Below are positions 1 through 5,952 of a stretch of 18,712 nucleotides of DNA, piece by piece (the stretch's first letter is position 1; each line of letters starts with the position of its first letter). The stretch lies in assembly GCA_046263055.1 (NCBI GenBank), contig JBHELO010000164.1, forward strand, positions 1-18,712, in the 5' to 3' direction. The notes beneath the pieces are model-generated. The model was not told the origin of the DNA, did not search any database, and saw only the letters and a list, made by a program, of their open reading frames with translations. The position numbers and the translations under genes are program-made. This stretch comes from DATAQC01 sp046263055. GTDB lineage: Bacteria > Actinomycetota > Acidimicrobiia > Acidimicrobiales > AC-14.

Positions 1-227
1 GGGCGGACCTGGACCGCGAGCGGGCGTTGCTGGCCTCCACCGCCAAGGCCTTCTGCTGCCGGGCCTACGTGGAGACGGCCGCCGCCTGCATCCAGGTGCA
101 CGGGGCGGTGGGCTTCACCTGGGAGCACGAGGCCTCGCTCCACCTGAAGCGGGCCAAGTCGTCCGAGCTGCTCTTCGGCGACGCCGCCTGGCACCGCCGC
201 CGGGTGGCCCGACTCCTGGGCCTGTGA
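1..227 (+). CDS. Acyl-CoA dehydrogenase, C-terminal fragment
   Basis: This is the 3' end of a gene that begins upstream of the window; the reading frame runs from base 3 and the stop is at 225-227. The 74 visible residues match the last helices of the acyl-CoA dehydrogenase C-terminal domain. The segment QVHGAVGFTWEH followed by LHLKRAKS is the family's usual Q-x-HGG-x-G-(F/Y)-T-x-E-x-x-x-x-R-x-x-R-like ending, which helps bind FAD at the dimer interface. These flavoenzymes oxidise acyl-CoA thioesters to 2-enoyl-CoA in beta-oxidation or related catabolism, in the cytoplasm. The substrate cannot be judged from this fragment. The next gene starts 41 bases later and has its own -10-like hexamer, so it is probably not strictly co-transcribed. 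Confidence 0.88.
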   Translation, partial: ADLDRERALLASTAKAFCCRAYVETAAACIQVHGAVGFTWEHEASLHLKRAKSSELLFGDAAWHRRRVARLLGL

Positions 228-256
228 GGACGGATCCCGGGCGCGGCGGCCGGCGG

Positions 257-262
257 TAGCCT
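257..262 (+). promoter_or_regulatory. -10-like hexamer TAGCCT, probable leaderless start
   Basis: TAGCCT fits the TANNNT -10 consensus and ends 6 bases before the ATG at 269. Transcription would begin at or next to the start codon. No clear -35 hexamer or ribosome binding site is visible. The same arrangement precedes several other genes in the window. Confidence 0.5.
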
Positions 263-268
263 CGCCCG

Positions 269-709
269 ATGGGGCTCCTCCTCGGCATCCTGGCCGCCGC
301 CCTCATCTTCGTCATCGCCGCCGTCGTCGTGGGCCGCGAGGCCCGGCGCCTGGCCACCAAGGCGCCCGGGCGGGTGTTCGAGTTCGAGGACGCCGTGGCC
401 TGGGTGTGCGACCACGTGGAGGACCGGGTGGCCGCCGTCCTCAGCCCCGACGACGTCCGCCGCATCCTCAACTGGCACCTGGAGTTCTTCCGCCTGAAGG
501 GGGTCTCGTCCAACGGGGCGTCGCCCCGGGTGGAAGGGCCGGTGGTGGTAAGCGGGGCGGAGACGGTGGACTTCGTGCTCCGCAAGGCGGAGGCCGACGG
601 CCTGGAGTACACCCCCGAGCAGGTCCACGCCGTGCTCGACGCCCAGATGACCTACCTGGAATCCATCGGGGCGGTCGGGCCCATCGACGAGCCCGGCGGC
701 GGCAACTGA
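269..709 (+). CDS. Small membrane-anchored protein of unknown function
   Basis: I do not recognise a named family. The 146-residue protein has one hydrophobic segment at about residues 3-22 (LLGILAAALIFVIAAVVVG), followed at once by basic residues (REARR). By the positive-inside rule the rest would lie in the cytoplasm. The soluble part (about 30-146) is mixed alpha/beta in character with several acidic residues and no cysteine cluster or catalytic motif I can name. The start is chosen because the ATG at 269 directly precedes the membrane segment and lies 6 bases after a TAGCCT hexamer, which suggests leaderless expression. Codon use is as GC-rich as its neighbours. It follows an acyl-CoA dehydrogenase gene, but I see no functional link. 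Confidence 0.75.
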   Translation: MGLLLGILAAALIFVIAAVVVGREARRLATKAPGRVFEFEDAVAWVCDHVEDRVAAVLSPDDVRRILNWHLEFFRLKGVSSNGASPRVEGPVVVSGAETVDFVLRKAEADGLEYTPEQVHAVLDAQMTYLESIGAVGPIDEPGGGN

Positions 710-732
710 CCAGCGGCGAAAACCTCCCGCAC

Positions 733-761
733 TTGACGGTGCGGATGTGATTTCATATCCG
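733..761 (+). promoter_or_regulatory. Candidate sigma70-type promoter of the structured leader
   Basis: TTGACG (733-738) and TATCCG (756-761) are separated by 17 bases, the usual spacing. The first hexamer matches the -35 consensus well and the second matches the -10 only partly. The region is visibly AT-richer (TGATTTCATAT) than its surroundings. Initiation would fall near 768, just before the purine-rich Shine-Dalgarno-like stretch. Confidence 0.45.
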
Positions 762-767
762 TACCGA

Positions 768-1153
768 GGAAAGGAGGTGGTCCAGCTGAACGACTGTTGT
801 CATGGGACCTCGGAGGTGGCTGTCCGCTAGCCGGCAGCTGGACCCGGCTGGCAATTCCCGCCAGCCACCGCCCGAGCAGCGACCGGGAGTTGGTCCCCCC
901 CGGGGCAGTACGTCGGTCTCGGGTCTTCGTTCCAGCACTTCTCGACGAGGGGGCGCGCACGAGCGCCCCCTCGCCGCGCCACCCCCTGGGTTGGAGGTCC
1001 GACCCGGTGGGAACACCGGCCCGGGGGCCCGGGCCGACATCCGGCCGCCGCCCCTTCCCCGAACGAGAGCGTGCCCGTTCAGACCGTGAACGAGCGACCG
1101 GGCGGCCGGCCACCCGGCACCAACACGGAAGTCGACCTGGAGGTGCAGACACC
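768..1153 (+). promoter_or_regulatory. Hairpin-rich 5' leader upstream of the alpha/beta hydrolase
   Basis: These 386 bases carry no convincing long protein; the frame open into the hydrolase reads as Pro/Arg/Gly-rich low-complexity sequence. The stretch begins with AAAGGAGGTGGTCC (770-783), which can pair over all 14 bases with the 16S rRNA 3' end if one G-U pair is allowed. A mini-ORF follows. Perfect inverted repeats then come in series: 846-866 (7-bp stem), 946-973 (11-bp stem, GCACGA loop), 1004-1019 (CCGGTG, GGAA loop, CACCGG), 1018-1035 (8-bp arms) and 1076-1092 (CGTTCA/TGAACG). Two pairs exclude each other: 1004-1019 overlaps 1018-1035, and CGTTC at 1076-1080 can pair with GAACG at 1061-1065 or 1088-1092. 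No run of T follows any stem, so a classical intrinsic terminator is unlikely. A cis-regulatory leader or a separate structured RNA is inferred. I do not recognise a named riboswitch class. Confidence 0.45.
786..830 (+). CDS. Candidate leader peptide with adjacent Cys codons
   Basis: A 14-codon frame (LNDCCHGTSEVAVR, stop TAG at 828) sits 8 bases downstream of the AGGAGG core at 772-777, which is ideal initiation spacing. The first codon at that spacing is CTG, an uncommon start. The same frame is open further upstream to a GTG at 749, giving 27 codons, but that GTG lies upstream of the predicted transcription start. Two consecutive TGT codons (795-800) are notable because short Cys-containing upstream ORFs are known attenuation devices in mycobacteria. 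The peptide's role here is inference only. Its existence rests on the very strong ribosome binding site and on the structured sequence that follows its stop codon. Confidence 0.3.
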   Translation: MNDCCHGTSEVAVR

Positions 1154-1918
1154 GTGGAGCGCACGATCGAGTCGGGAGGCCTAGGCCTCGCCGCTCACCT
1201 CTGTCGGCCGGTCACGCCGGCCACCTCGCCTCCCCCCGGCCTCGTCCTCTGCCACGGCTTCCCGGCCGGGCCCGGTGACGCGGCCACGTCGGGGCAGACC
1301 TACCCTGAGCTGGCCCACCACCTGGCCACCGAGGCGGGCTGGGTCGTCCTGAGCTTCAGCTTCCGGGGCACCGGCGCGTCGCCCGGCGACTTCTCGATGG
1401 GCGGCTGGCTCGACGACCTGCGGGCCGCCGTCGACCACCTCCTGCTCACCCAGGCGGTCTCGGGGGTGTGGGTGGCGGGCTCGAGCACGGGTGGCGCCCT
1501 GGCCATCTGTGAGGCGGCCGAGGACGAGCGGGTCAAGGGCGTCGCCTCCATGTCCGCCCCCGCCACCTTCGCCACCTGGTCGGAGGACCCGGCCGCATTC
1601 CTGGCCCACGCTCGGGCCATCGGCGTGATCTCCGACCCCACCGCCCCCGCCGACCCCGAGCGATGGGAGCGGGAGCTGCGGGAGATCCGACCCCTGTCGG
1701 TGGTGGCCAAGATCCCGCCACGGGCGTTGTTGCTGGTGCACGGCTCCGACGACGAGACCGTGTCCCCCGACGACGCCCGCGCCCTGGCCGAGGCGGCCGG
1801 TGACGGGGCGGAGCTACGGATCGTGAGCCAGGCCGGCCACCGCCTCCGCCACGACCCCCGGGCGGTGGCGGTGCTGCTCGGCTGGCTGGAGCGCCAGGCC
1901 CAGGCCGCCTGCGAGTGA
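1154..1918 (+). CDS. Alpha/beta hydrolase (serine hydrolase fold)
   Basis: This 254-residue cytoplasmic protein has the expected order of alpha/beta hydrolase motifs. An oxyanion-hole HGFPAGPG begins at about residue 34. The nucleophile elbow GSSTG puts the serine at about 111. HGSDDET places the acid at about Asp200, and QAGHRLRHD places the histidine at about 229. There is no signal peptide or membrane segment. The GTG at 1154 is preferred because CTGGAGGTG lies about 8 bases upstream and homology to the fold begins straight after it. The frame stays open upstream to 797, but that part is low-complexity and belongs to the structured leader. The substrate cannot be predicted; relatives include peptidase-like and esterase-like enzymes. 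If the leader is regulatory, this gene is its most direct target. Confidence 0.85.
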   Translation: MERTIESGGLGLAAHLCRPVTPATSPPPGLVLCHGFPAGPGDAATSGQTYPELAHHLATEAGWVVLSFSFRGTGASPGDFSMGGWLDDLRAAVDHLLLTQAVSGVWVAGSSTGGALAICEAAEDERVKGVASMSAPATFATWSEDPAAFLAHARAIGVISDPTAPADPERWERELREIRPLSVVAKIPPRALLLVHGSDDETVSPDDARALAEAAGDGAELRIVSQAGHRLRHDPRAVAVLLGWLERQAQAACE

Positions 1919-2035
1919 GGGGTCGGCCCGGACCTCCCTGCGCAGTTCGAGGGGTTCGAGGTACAGGACCGCTGGATGACGATGCGGGCACTGCGCGGGT
2001 CGCTCACGCCCACACCACGACGGCCCGCCGGCCGG

Positions 2036-2698
2036 TCAGCCGGGGGCGGCCGCCACCGCCGCGTCGATGGCATCGGCGACCGCCCGGGCCGCCCGGCGGG
2101 GGTGGGAAGCGGCGGTGAGCCAGCGCACCACCACGAACCGGCGGGCACCGGCCGCCACCATTTCCGCCACGGTGTCGGGCGTCACCCCGCCGGTGACGAA
2201 CCATGGCACGGTAGCGGACGCCGCCGCGTGGGCCAGGTACCCGAGCCCGGTGCCCGGGCGGCCGGGCTTGGTGGGCGTGGGCCGCACGGGGCCGGCCGAC
2301 AGGTAGTCCACCGGCTCGGCGGCGGCGGCGTCCAGCTCATCAGGGGCGTGGGTGGAGAACCCCACGATGGCGCCCGGCCCCAGGATGCGGCGGGCCAGGG
2401 CCGGGGGAGCGTCGTCCTGGCCCACGTGCACGCCGTCGGCACCGACCTCGAGGGCCAGGTCGGGGCGGTCGTTGAGCACGAAGGGCACGCCGCCCGACCG
2501 GCACACGGCGGCGGCCAGGCGGGCCCGGGCCAGGAGCGGGCGGGCGTCGAGGTGCTTCTCCCGCAGTTGCACCACGTCCACCCCGCCGGCGATGCACGCC
2601 TCCAGGAAGGCGGCCAGGTCGGGCCGGTCGGGCGTGCACAGGTAGAGGCGGCGCCCGGCCAGGGCCGGGTGCCCGGGGCCGGGACCGGGATCGGCCAC
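2036..2698 (-). CDS. thiE: Thiamine-phosphate synthase
   Basis: ThiE joins hydroxymethylpyrimidine diphosphate and the thiazole phosphate carboxylate to give thiamine monophosphate. The 220-residue length is usual for this TIM barrel. Family motifs appear in order: QLREK (44-48), NDR (76-78), ADGVHVGQDD (87-96), GFSTH (113-117), the phosphate-binding GPVRPTPTK (136-144) and TGG near 170. The start is a GTG that directly follows the thiS stop codon (TGA then GTG with no gap), so translation is probably coupled. It is the last gene of a four-gene minus-strand cluster. The 117 bases beyond its stop (1919-2035), up to the convergent hydrolase, hold nothing I can identify. The product would supply the thiamine diphosphate used by AceE, encoded downstream in the window. 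Confidence 0.95.
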   Translation of the reverse strand: MADPGPGPGHPALAGRRLYLCTPDRPDLAAFLEACIAGGVDVVQLREKHLDARPLLARARLAAAVCRSGGVPFVLNDRPDLALEVGADGVHVGQDDAPPALARRILGPGAIVGFSTHAPDELDAAAAEPVDYLSAGPVRPTPTKPGRPGTGLGYLAHAAASATVPWFVTGGVTPDTVAEMVAAGARRFVVVRWLTAASHPRRAARAVADAIDAAVAAAPG

Positions 2699-2899
2699 TC
2701 AGCCCCCGGCCACGGCCCGCACCAGCTCCAGGCGGTCCCCCTCGGCCAGGATCGTGACGGCCAGGTCCCGCCGGTTCACGGGCTCCCCGTTGCGCTCGAC
2801 CAGCACCCAACGGCCGCCCAGGCCCAGGTGGGCGAGGAGGTCGTCCACGCTGGCCCCGTCGGCCAGCTCCACGGCGTCGCCGTTGGCCGTAACCCTCAC
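2699..2899 (-). CDS. thiS: Sulfur carrier protein ThiS
   Basis: This 66-residue ubiquitin-like protein ends in the diagnostic Gly-Gly (AVAGG), the site that is adenylated and then converted to a thiocarboxylate to donate sulfur for the thiazole ring. It begins MRVTANGD, contains VNRRDLAVTILAEGDRLELV, and matches the family in length and pattern. The GTG start at 2897-2899 overlaps the stop of the upstream hydrolase gene as GTGA, and its own stop abuts thiE, so all three are probably translated as a coupled unit. The usual acceptor enzyme ThiG and the oxidase ThiO are not encoded beside it; they may lie elsewhere in the genome. Confidence 0.92.
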   Translation of the reverse strand: MRVTANGDAVELADGASVDDLLAHLGLGGRWVLVERNGEPVNRRDLAVTILAEGDRLELVRAVAGG

Positions 2900-3789
2900 C
2901 CCGGCGACGGTACGCCACCGCCGGGCGCACGCAGCCCCGGCGGCCTCCGGTCGGGCCGGCCGCCTGCCGAGGCCACGCTGCCCAGCCACGCCCCGACGGC
3001 GGCGAGGAAGCCGTCGGCGTCCTCCAACCATGGCAGGTGGCCGGCGCCGTCGAGGACCACCACCTCGGCGCCGGGCAGCCGCCCGATGCGGGCCGACTCC
3101 GACGGGGGCACCACCACGTCCTCGGCACCGGCCACCACCAGGGCGGGGACGGTCACCTGGTGGAGGCGGTCGACCGCGCTCCAGGTGGACAGGGCCTGCA
3201 TCCACCGCCGGGCGGTCTCGGCGTGGAAGCGGGCGCGGGCGAACAGCTCACGGGCCCGGCCGCTGCCGGTGTGGTCGGGCGGGTGGACGAAGAACGGTGC
3301 CAGGGCGGCCATGGTGGCTGCCAGCTCCTCGTCGGTGGCCGGGGCCACCCGCTGGACGACCTCCACCTCGGGAGCCACCACCGGGGCGTCGAGCAGGTCG
3401 GCCAAGCTCTCGGTGGTCCCCAGCTGACCGGGGGTGGCGCTGACCAGGACGAGGCCCCGCACGGCCTCCGGGTGGCGCACGGCCAGCTCCATGGCCACCG
3501 AGGCGCCGTGGGCGTGGCCCAGGACCACCACCGGGCCACCACCCGTCTCGGCGGCCAGGGCGGCGACGTCGTCGGCGAGGTGCTCCATGGTGAGGCCGGC
3601 CATCGACGGTCGCCCGGGCGCTCCGCCGTCCCAGTAGTCCACGTAGGCCGGGTGCAGGCCGACATCGGCCAGGGCGTCGAGGCCCGGCCGCAGGTAGGTG
3701 TGGTCGGTGCCCGGCCACCCGTGCAGCACCAGGCACGCCTGCCTCAGGGCGATCACCTCCGGGTGAGAGGGTCCATGCGGGGGCCTCAC
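2896..3789 (-). CDS. Alpha/beta hydrolase homologue lacking the nucleophile serine
   Basis: The 297-residue product follows the alpha/beta hydrolase pattern of the proline-iminopeptidase type: LHGWPG oxyanion motif (22-27), elbow at 91-95, acid in VAGAEDVVVPP (Asp224) and histidine in DGAGHLPW (His251). At the elbow the sequence reads G-H-A-H-G, so the position that normally holds the nucleophile serine is alanine (codon GCC). Asp and His are retained. As read, it should lack classical hydrolase activity, unless another residue (Ser97 is close in sequence) takes over or there is a base error. The GTG at 3787-3789 is tentative; a second GTG at codon 12 is possible. The gene lies 33 bases after the VOC gene and overlaps thiS by 4 bases (GTGA), which places it in the thiamine operon. 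The C-terminal 25 residues are Gly/Pro/Arg-rich. Confidence 0.8.
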   Translation of the reverse strand: MRPPHGPSHPEVIALRQACLVLHGWPGTDHTYLRPGLDALADVGLHPAYVDYWDGGAPGRPSMAGLTMEHLADDVAALAAETGGGPVVVLGHAHGASVAMELAVRHPEAVRGLVLVSATPGQLGTTESLADLLDAPVVAPEVEVVQRVAPATDEELAATMAALAPFFVHPPDHTGSGRARELFARARFHAETARRWMQALSTWSAVDRLHQVTVPALVVAGAEDVVVPPSESARIGRLPGAEVVVLDGAGHLPWLEDADGFLAAVGAWLGSVASAGGRPDRRPPGLRAPGGGVPSPG

Positions 3790-3822
3790 TCCCGCGGCCT
3801 GGCCGGCCGACGACGTCGAGGA

Positions 3823-4200
3823 TCAGCTGGAAGGCCGGGGCGGGATGGCCTGGAGGGACCAGGTGTTGCCGTCGGGGTCGCTGAAGTACACGAACTGGCC
3901 CCACGGCTGGACGTCCACGTCGGTGGCGTCCACCCCGTGGTCGAGGAGGTGGCGGCGGGCCGCCTCGGCGTCGGCCACCACCATCTGCCGCCCCGGCTGT
4001 GACGCTGGGGCCATGTCGGTGATCCCCGTGCCCATCACGACGGAGCACGCCGAGCCGGGCGGGGTCAGCTGCACGAACCGGAGCTGCTCGTTGACCTGGT
4101 GGTCGTGGTCGGCGTGGAAGCCGACCTGGTCGACGTAGAAGGCCTTGGCCCGGTCCACGTCGGTCACCGGCACGGGGACCAGCTCGAGCTTCATCTCCAT
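3823..4200 (-). CDS. VOC-superfamily protein (glyoxalase/dioxygenase fold)
   Basis: The 125-residue protein has the vicinal-oxygen-chelate layout of two beta-alpha-beta-beta-beta modules. The first begins LVPVPVTDVDRAKAFYVDQVG (split here for reading: LVPVPVTD, then VDRAKAFYVDQVG), and the second ends with FSDPDGNTWSLQ, a standard VOC closing motif. Such proteins are small cytoplasmic metal enzymes (glyoxalases, dioxygenases, resistance proteins) or binding proteins; the substrate is not predictable here. The ATG at 4198-4200 is chosen because TACCGT ends 6 bases upstream, the leaderless arrangement seen at other genes; an in-frame ATG two codons later is less likely. It heads the minus-strand cluster that continues into the hydrolase homologue, thiS and thiE, and it diverges from the TMEM175-like gene. 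Confidence 0.88.
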   Translation of the reverse strand: MEMKLELVPVPVTDVDRAKAFYVDQVGFHADHDHQVNEQLRFVQLTPPGSACSVVMGTGITDMAPASQPGRQMVVADAEAARRHLLDHGVDATDVDVQPWGQFVYFSDPDGNTWSLQAIPPRPSS

Positions 4201-4206
4201 CGCCGG

Positions 4207-4212
4207 ACGGTA
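4207..4212 (-). promoter_or_regulatory. -10-like hexamer TACCGT, probable leaderless start
   Basis: Read on the minus strand, TACCGT fits TANNNT and is separated by 6 bases (CCGGCG) from the ATG at 4200. It would serve the VOC-hydrolase-thiS-thiE cluster. Confidence 0.45.
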
Positions 4213-4251
4213 CCGCGGCGGGCGCCTGGCCCTGCGGTGAGGGGCGCCTTC

Positions 4252-4257
4252 TATCGT
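4252..4257 (+). promoter_or_regulatory. -10-like hexamer TATCGT, probable leaderless start
   Basis: TATCGT is followed by six C residues and then the ATG at 4264. No Shine-Dalgarno sequence is present, so a leaderless transcript is likely. It lies in the 63-bp divergent region shared with the VOC gene. Confidence 0.5.
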
Positions 4258-4263
4258 CCCCCC

Positions 4264-4842
4264 ATGCGAACGGGCCGCCTGGAGGCGTTCAGCGACGGCG
4301 TCGTCGCCATCCTCATCACCATCATGGTGCTGGAGCTGCGCGTGCCCCAGGGGTCGGGTGCCGCCGCCCTGCGGCCGCTGGTGCCGGTGGCCCTGACCTA
4401 CGTCCTGAGCTTCGTCAACCTGGGCATCTACTGGAACAACCACCACCACATGCTGGCCGCCACCGAGCGCATCAACGGGACCATCCTGTGGGCCAACCTC
4501 CACCTGCTGTTCTGGCTCTCGCTGTTCCCGGTCGCCACCGGGTGGATGGGCGAGAACCACTTCGCCACCCTGCCCACCGCGGCCTACGGCATCGTCCTCC
4601 TGGCCGCCGCCCTCGCCTACTACCTGTTGCAGACGGCCATCGTCCACGAGCAGGGCGTCGACTCGAGGCTGGCCACGGCCCTGGGCCGCGACCTCAAGGG
4701 CAAGGTCTCCCCCGTCATCTACGCGGCGGCCATCGCCGTGGCCTTCGCCAGCCGCTGGGTGGCGGTCGGCCTGTACGTCGCCGTCTCCCTCATGTGGCTG
4801 GTGCCCGACCGTCGCCTGGAGAGGGCCCCCGACCACGGGTAG
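4264..4842 (+). CDS. TMEM175-family (DUF1211) potassium channel-like membrane protein
   Basis: The 192-residue integral membrane protein carries the family signature near its N-terminus: RLEAFSDGVVAI (5-16) followed by TIMVLELRVP. A second signature, YWNNHHHM (56-63), lies at the end of the second hydrophobic stretch. About six hydrophobic segments are visible (roughly 12-28, 39-57, 74-93, 104-123, 149-164, 166-181), as expected for one bacterial TMEM175 subunit; the characterised bacterial members form tetrameric cation channels with preference for potassium. The ATG at 4264 is supported both by the start of the conserved motif and by the TATCGT hexamer 6 bases upstream. The gene converges on the quinone oxidoreductase gene with 23 bases between stops. 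The family call is firm; selectivity here is inferred. Confidence 0.88.
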   Translation: MRTGRLEAFSDGVVAILITIMVLELRVPQGSGAAALRPLVPVALTYVLSFVNLGIYWNNHHHMLAATERINGTILWANLHLLFWLSLFPVATGWMGENHFATLPTAAYGIVLLAAALAYYLLQTAIVHEQGVDSRLATALGRDLKGKVSPVIYAAAIAVAFASRWVAVGLYVAVSLMWLVPDRRLERAPDHG

Positions 4843-4865
4843 GGCCGGCAGGCGGCGTGCGCCGC

Positions 4866-5810
4866 TCAGTCCACGGCAGTGAGGACGAGCTTGCCCAGCT
4901 TGGCCCCCGCCCCGAAGCGCTCGTAGGCGGCGGGTGCCTCGGCCAGGGGGAACGTCTCGCCCACCAGCACCTTCACCCGGCCGCCGGACAGGAGGGGGAG
5001 GACGGCGGCCTCCACCCGCCGGGCCACCATGGCCTTCTCCTCCAGGGGCCGGGCCCGCAACGTGGAACCCACGATCCGGCCCCGGCGCGCCAGCAGCACC
5101 GACAGGTCGAGATCGGCCCGGGAACCGGCGCCCAGGCCGATCACCGCCACCCGGCCGCCGGTGGCCAGGGAACCCACGTCGGCGGCCAGGTTCGGCGCGC
5201 CGACCAGCTCCAGGACCACGTCGAACGGCCCGGTGCCGTCCAGATCGTCGGGAGCACGCACCTCGGCGCCGAGGGCGGCCACTGCCTCCCGCCGCTCCGG
5301 GGCCCGCACGCTTGCGGTCACCCGGGCCCCGGCCGCCACCCCCAGCTGCACGGCGGCCGTCCCCACGCCGCCCGCCGCCCCGTGCACGAGCAGCCGCTCC
5401 CCCGGGCCCAGAGCGCACGATGTGAACAGGGCGTCGTGGGCGGTGCAGAACACCTCGGGGAAGCCGCCCGCCTCCGCCCAGGAGAGCTCCTCGGGCACGG
5501 GCATGGCGACGCGCTCGTGCACCACCGCCAGCTCGGCCTGGCCACCGCCGCCCAGCAGGGCCATGACCCGGGAGCCGGCGCCGAACCGCCTGACCCCCGG
5601 GCCCACGTCCACCACCTCGCCGGCCAGCTCCAGGCCGGGCACGTCCTGGGGGCTCCCCGGCGGGGCGGGGTACCGGCCGGCCACCTGCATGAGATCGGCG
5701 CCGTTGAGGCCGGCGGCCCGCACCGCCACCAGCAGCTCGCCGGTCCCGGGCACGGGATCGGGCCGGTCGGCCACGACCACCGCGCCGTCAACGATGGTGG
5801 CGGCACGCAC
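4866..5810 (-). CDS. NADPH:quinone oxidoreductase-like zinc-independent MDR enzyme
   Basis: This 314-residue protein belongs to the medium-chain dehydrogenase/reductase superfamily, quinone-oxidoreductase (PIG3/QOR-like) branch. An N-terminal GroES-like domain contains GLNGADLMQVAGRYPAPPG (34-52) and PGLELAGEVVDVGPGV, and the Rossmann domain contains HGAAGGVGTAA (143-153). The catalytic zinc ligands of alcohol dehydrogenases are absent, as expected for this branch. These enzymes use NADPH to reduce quinones or enones in the cytoplasm; the physiological acceptor is unknown. The start is a GTG (5808-5810) with TAGCCT 7 bases upstream. It follows the alternative-oxidase homologue on the same strand after 142 bases of GC-rich sequence in which I see nothing else. 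A shared link to quinone redox balance is plausible but unproven. Confidence 0.88.
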   Translation of the reverse strand: MRAATIVDGAVVVADRPDPVPGTGELLVAVRAAGLNGADLMQVAGRYPAPPGSPQDVPGLELAGEVVDVGPGVRRFGAGSRVMALLGGGGQAELAVVHERVAMPVPEELSWAEAGGFPEVFCTAHDALFTSCALGPGERLLVHGAAGGVGTAAVQLGVAAGARVTASVRAPERREAVAALGAEVRAPDDLDGTGPFDVVLELVGAPNLAADVGSLATGGRVAVIGLGAGSRADLDLSVLLARRGRIVGSTLRARPLEEKAMVARRVEAAVLPLLSGGRVKVLVGETFPLAEAPAAYERFGAGAKLGKLVLTAVD

Positions 5811-5817
5811 GCCGAAG

Positions 5818-5823
5818 AGGCTA
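5818..5823 (-). promoter_or_regulatory. -10-like hexamer TAGCCT, probable leaderless start
   Basis: On the minus strand TAGCCT is separated by 7 bases from the GTG start of the quinone oxidoreductase gene, without an intervening ribosome binding site. Confidence 0.42.
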
Positions 5824-5952
5824 GGCCCACGGCCCGCCGCAACGGACCGGCGTGCGCCCGCCGCCCGCGCCCGCCGCCCGTGCGCCAGCGCGCCCGCCGG
5901 CCGGCCGCCTGCAGGCCGCCTGCCCGGACCGGCGGGCGCCGGTCAAGGCCGG

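Noticed and set aside
797..1153. N-terminal extension of the alpha/beta hydrolase from the TTG at 797
   Set aside because: The frame is open but its translation is Pro/Arg/Gly-rich low-complexity sequence with no family match. The region is full of perfect hairpins, and a ribosome binding site with a GTG exists at 1154.
1900..2035. Minus-strand frame reading VSDPRSARIVIQRSCTSNP as a possible small gene or gene remnant
   Set aside because: It has no ribosome binding site, runs into the antisense of the hydrolase gene, and loses protein-like composition after a few residues. No family is recognisable.
4201..5418. Long minus-strand open frame upstream of and in frame with the VOC gene
   Set aside because: It is Arg/Gly/Pro-rich, lies opposite the TMEM175-like gene and out of frame within the quinone oxidoreductase gene, and shows no family motif. 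The VOC start at 4200 has its own hexamer.
5811..5952. GC-rich gap with CCGGCC runs as a possible terminator or repeat
   Set aside because: I found only short GC palindromes of the kind expected by chance at this composition, and no T-run or repeated unit.
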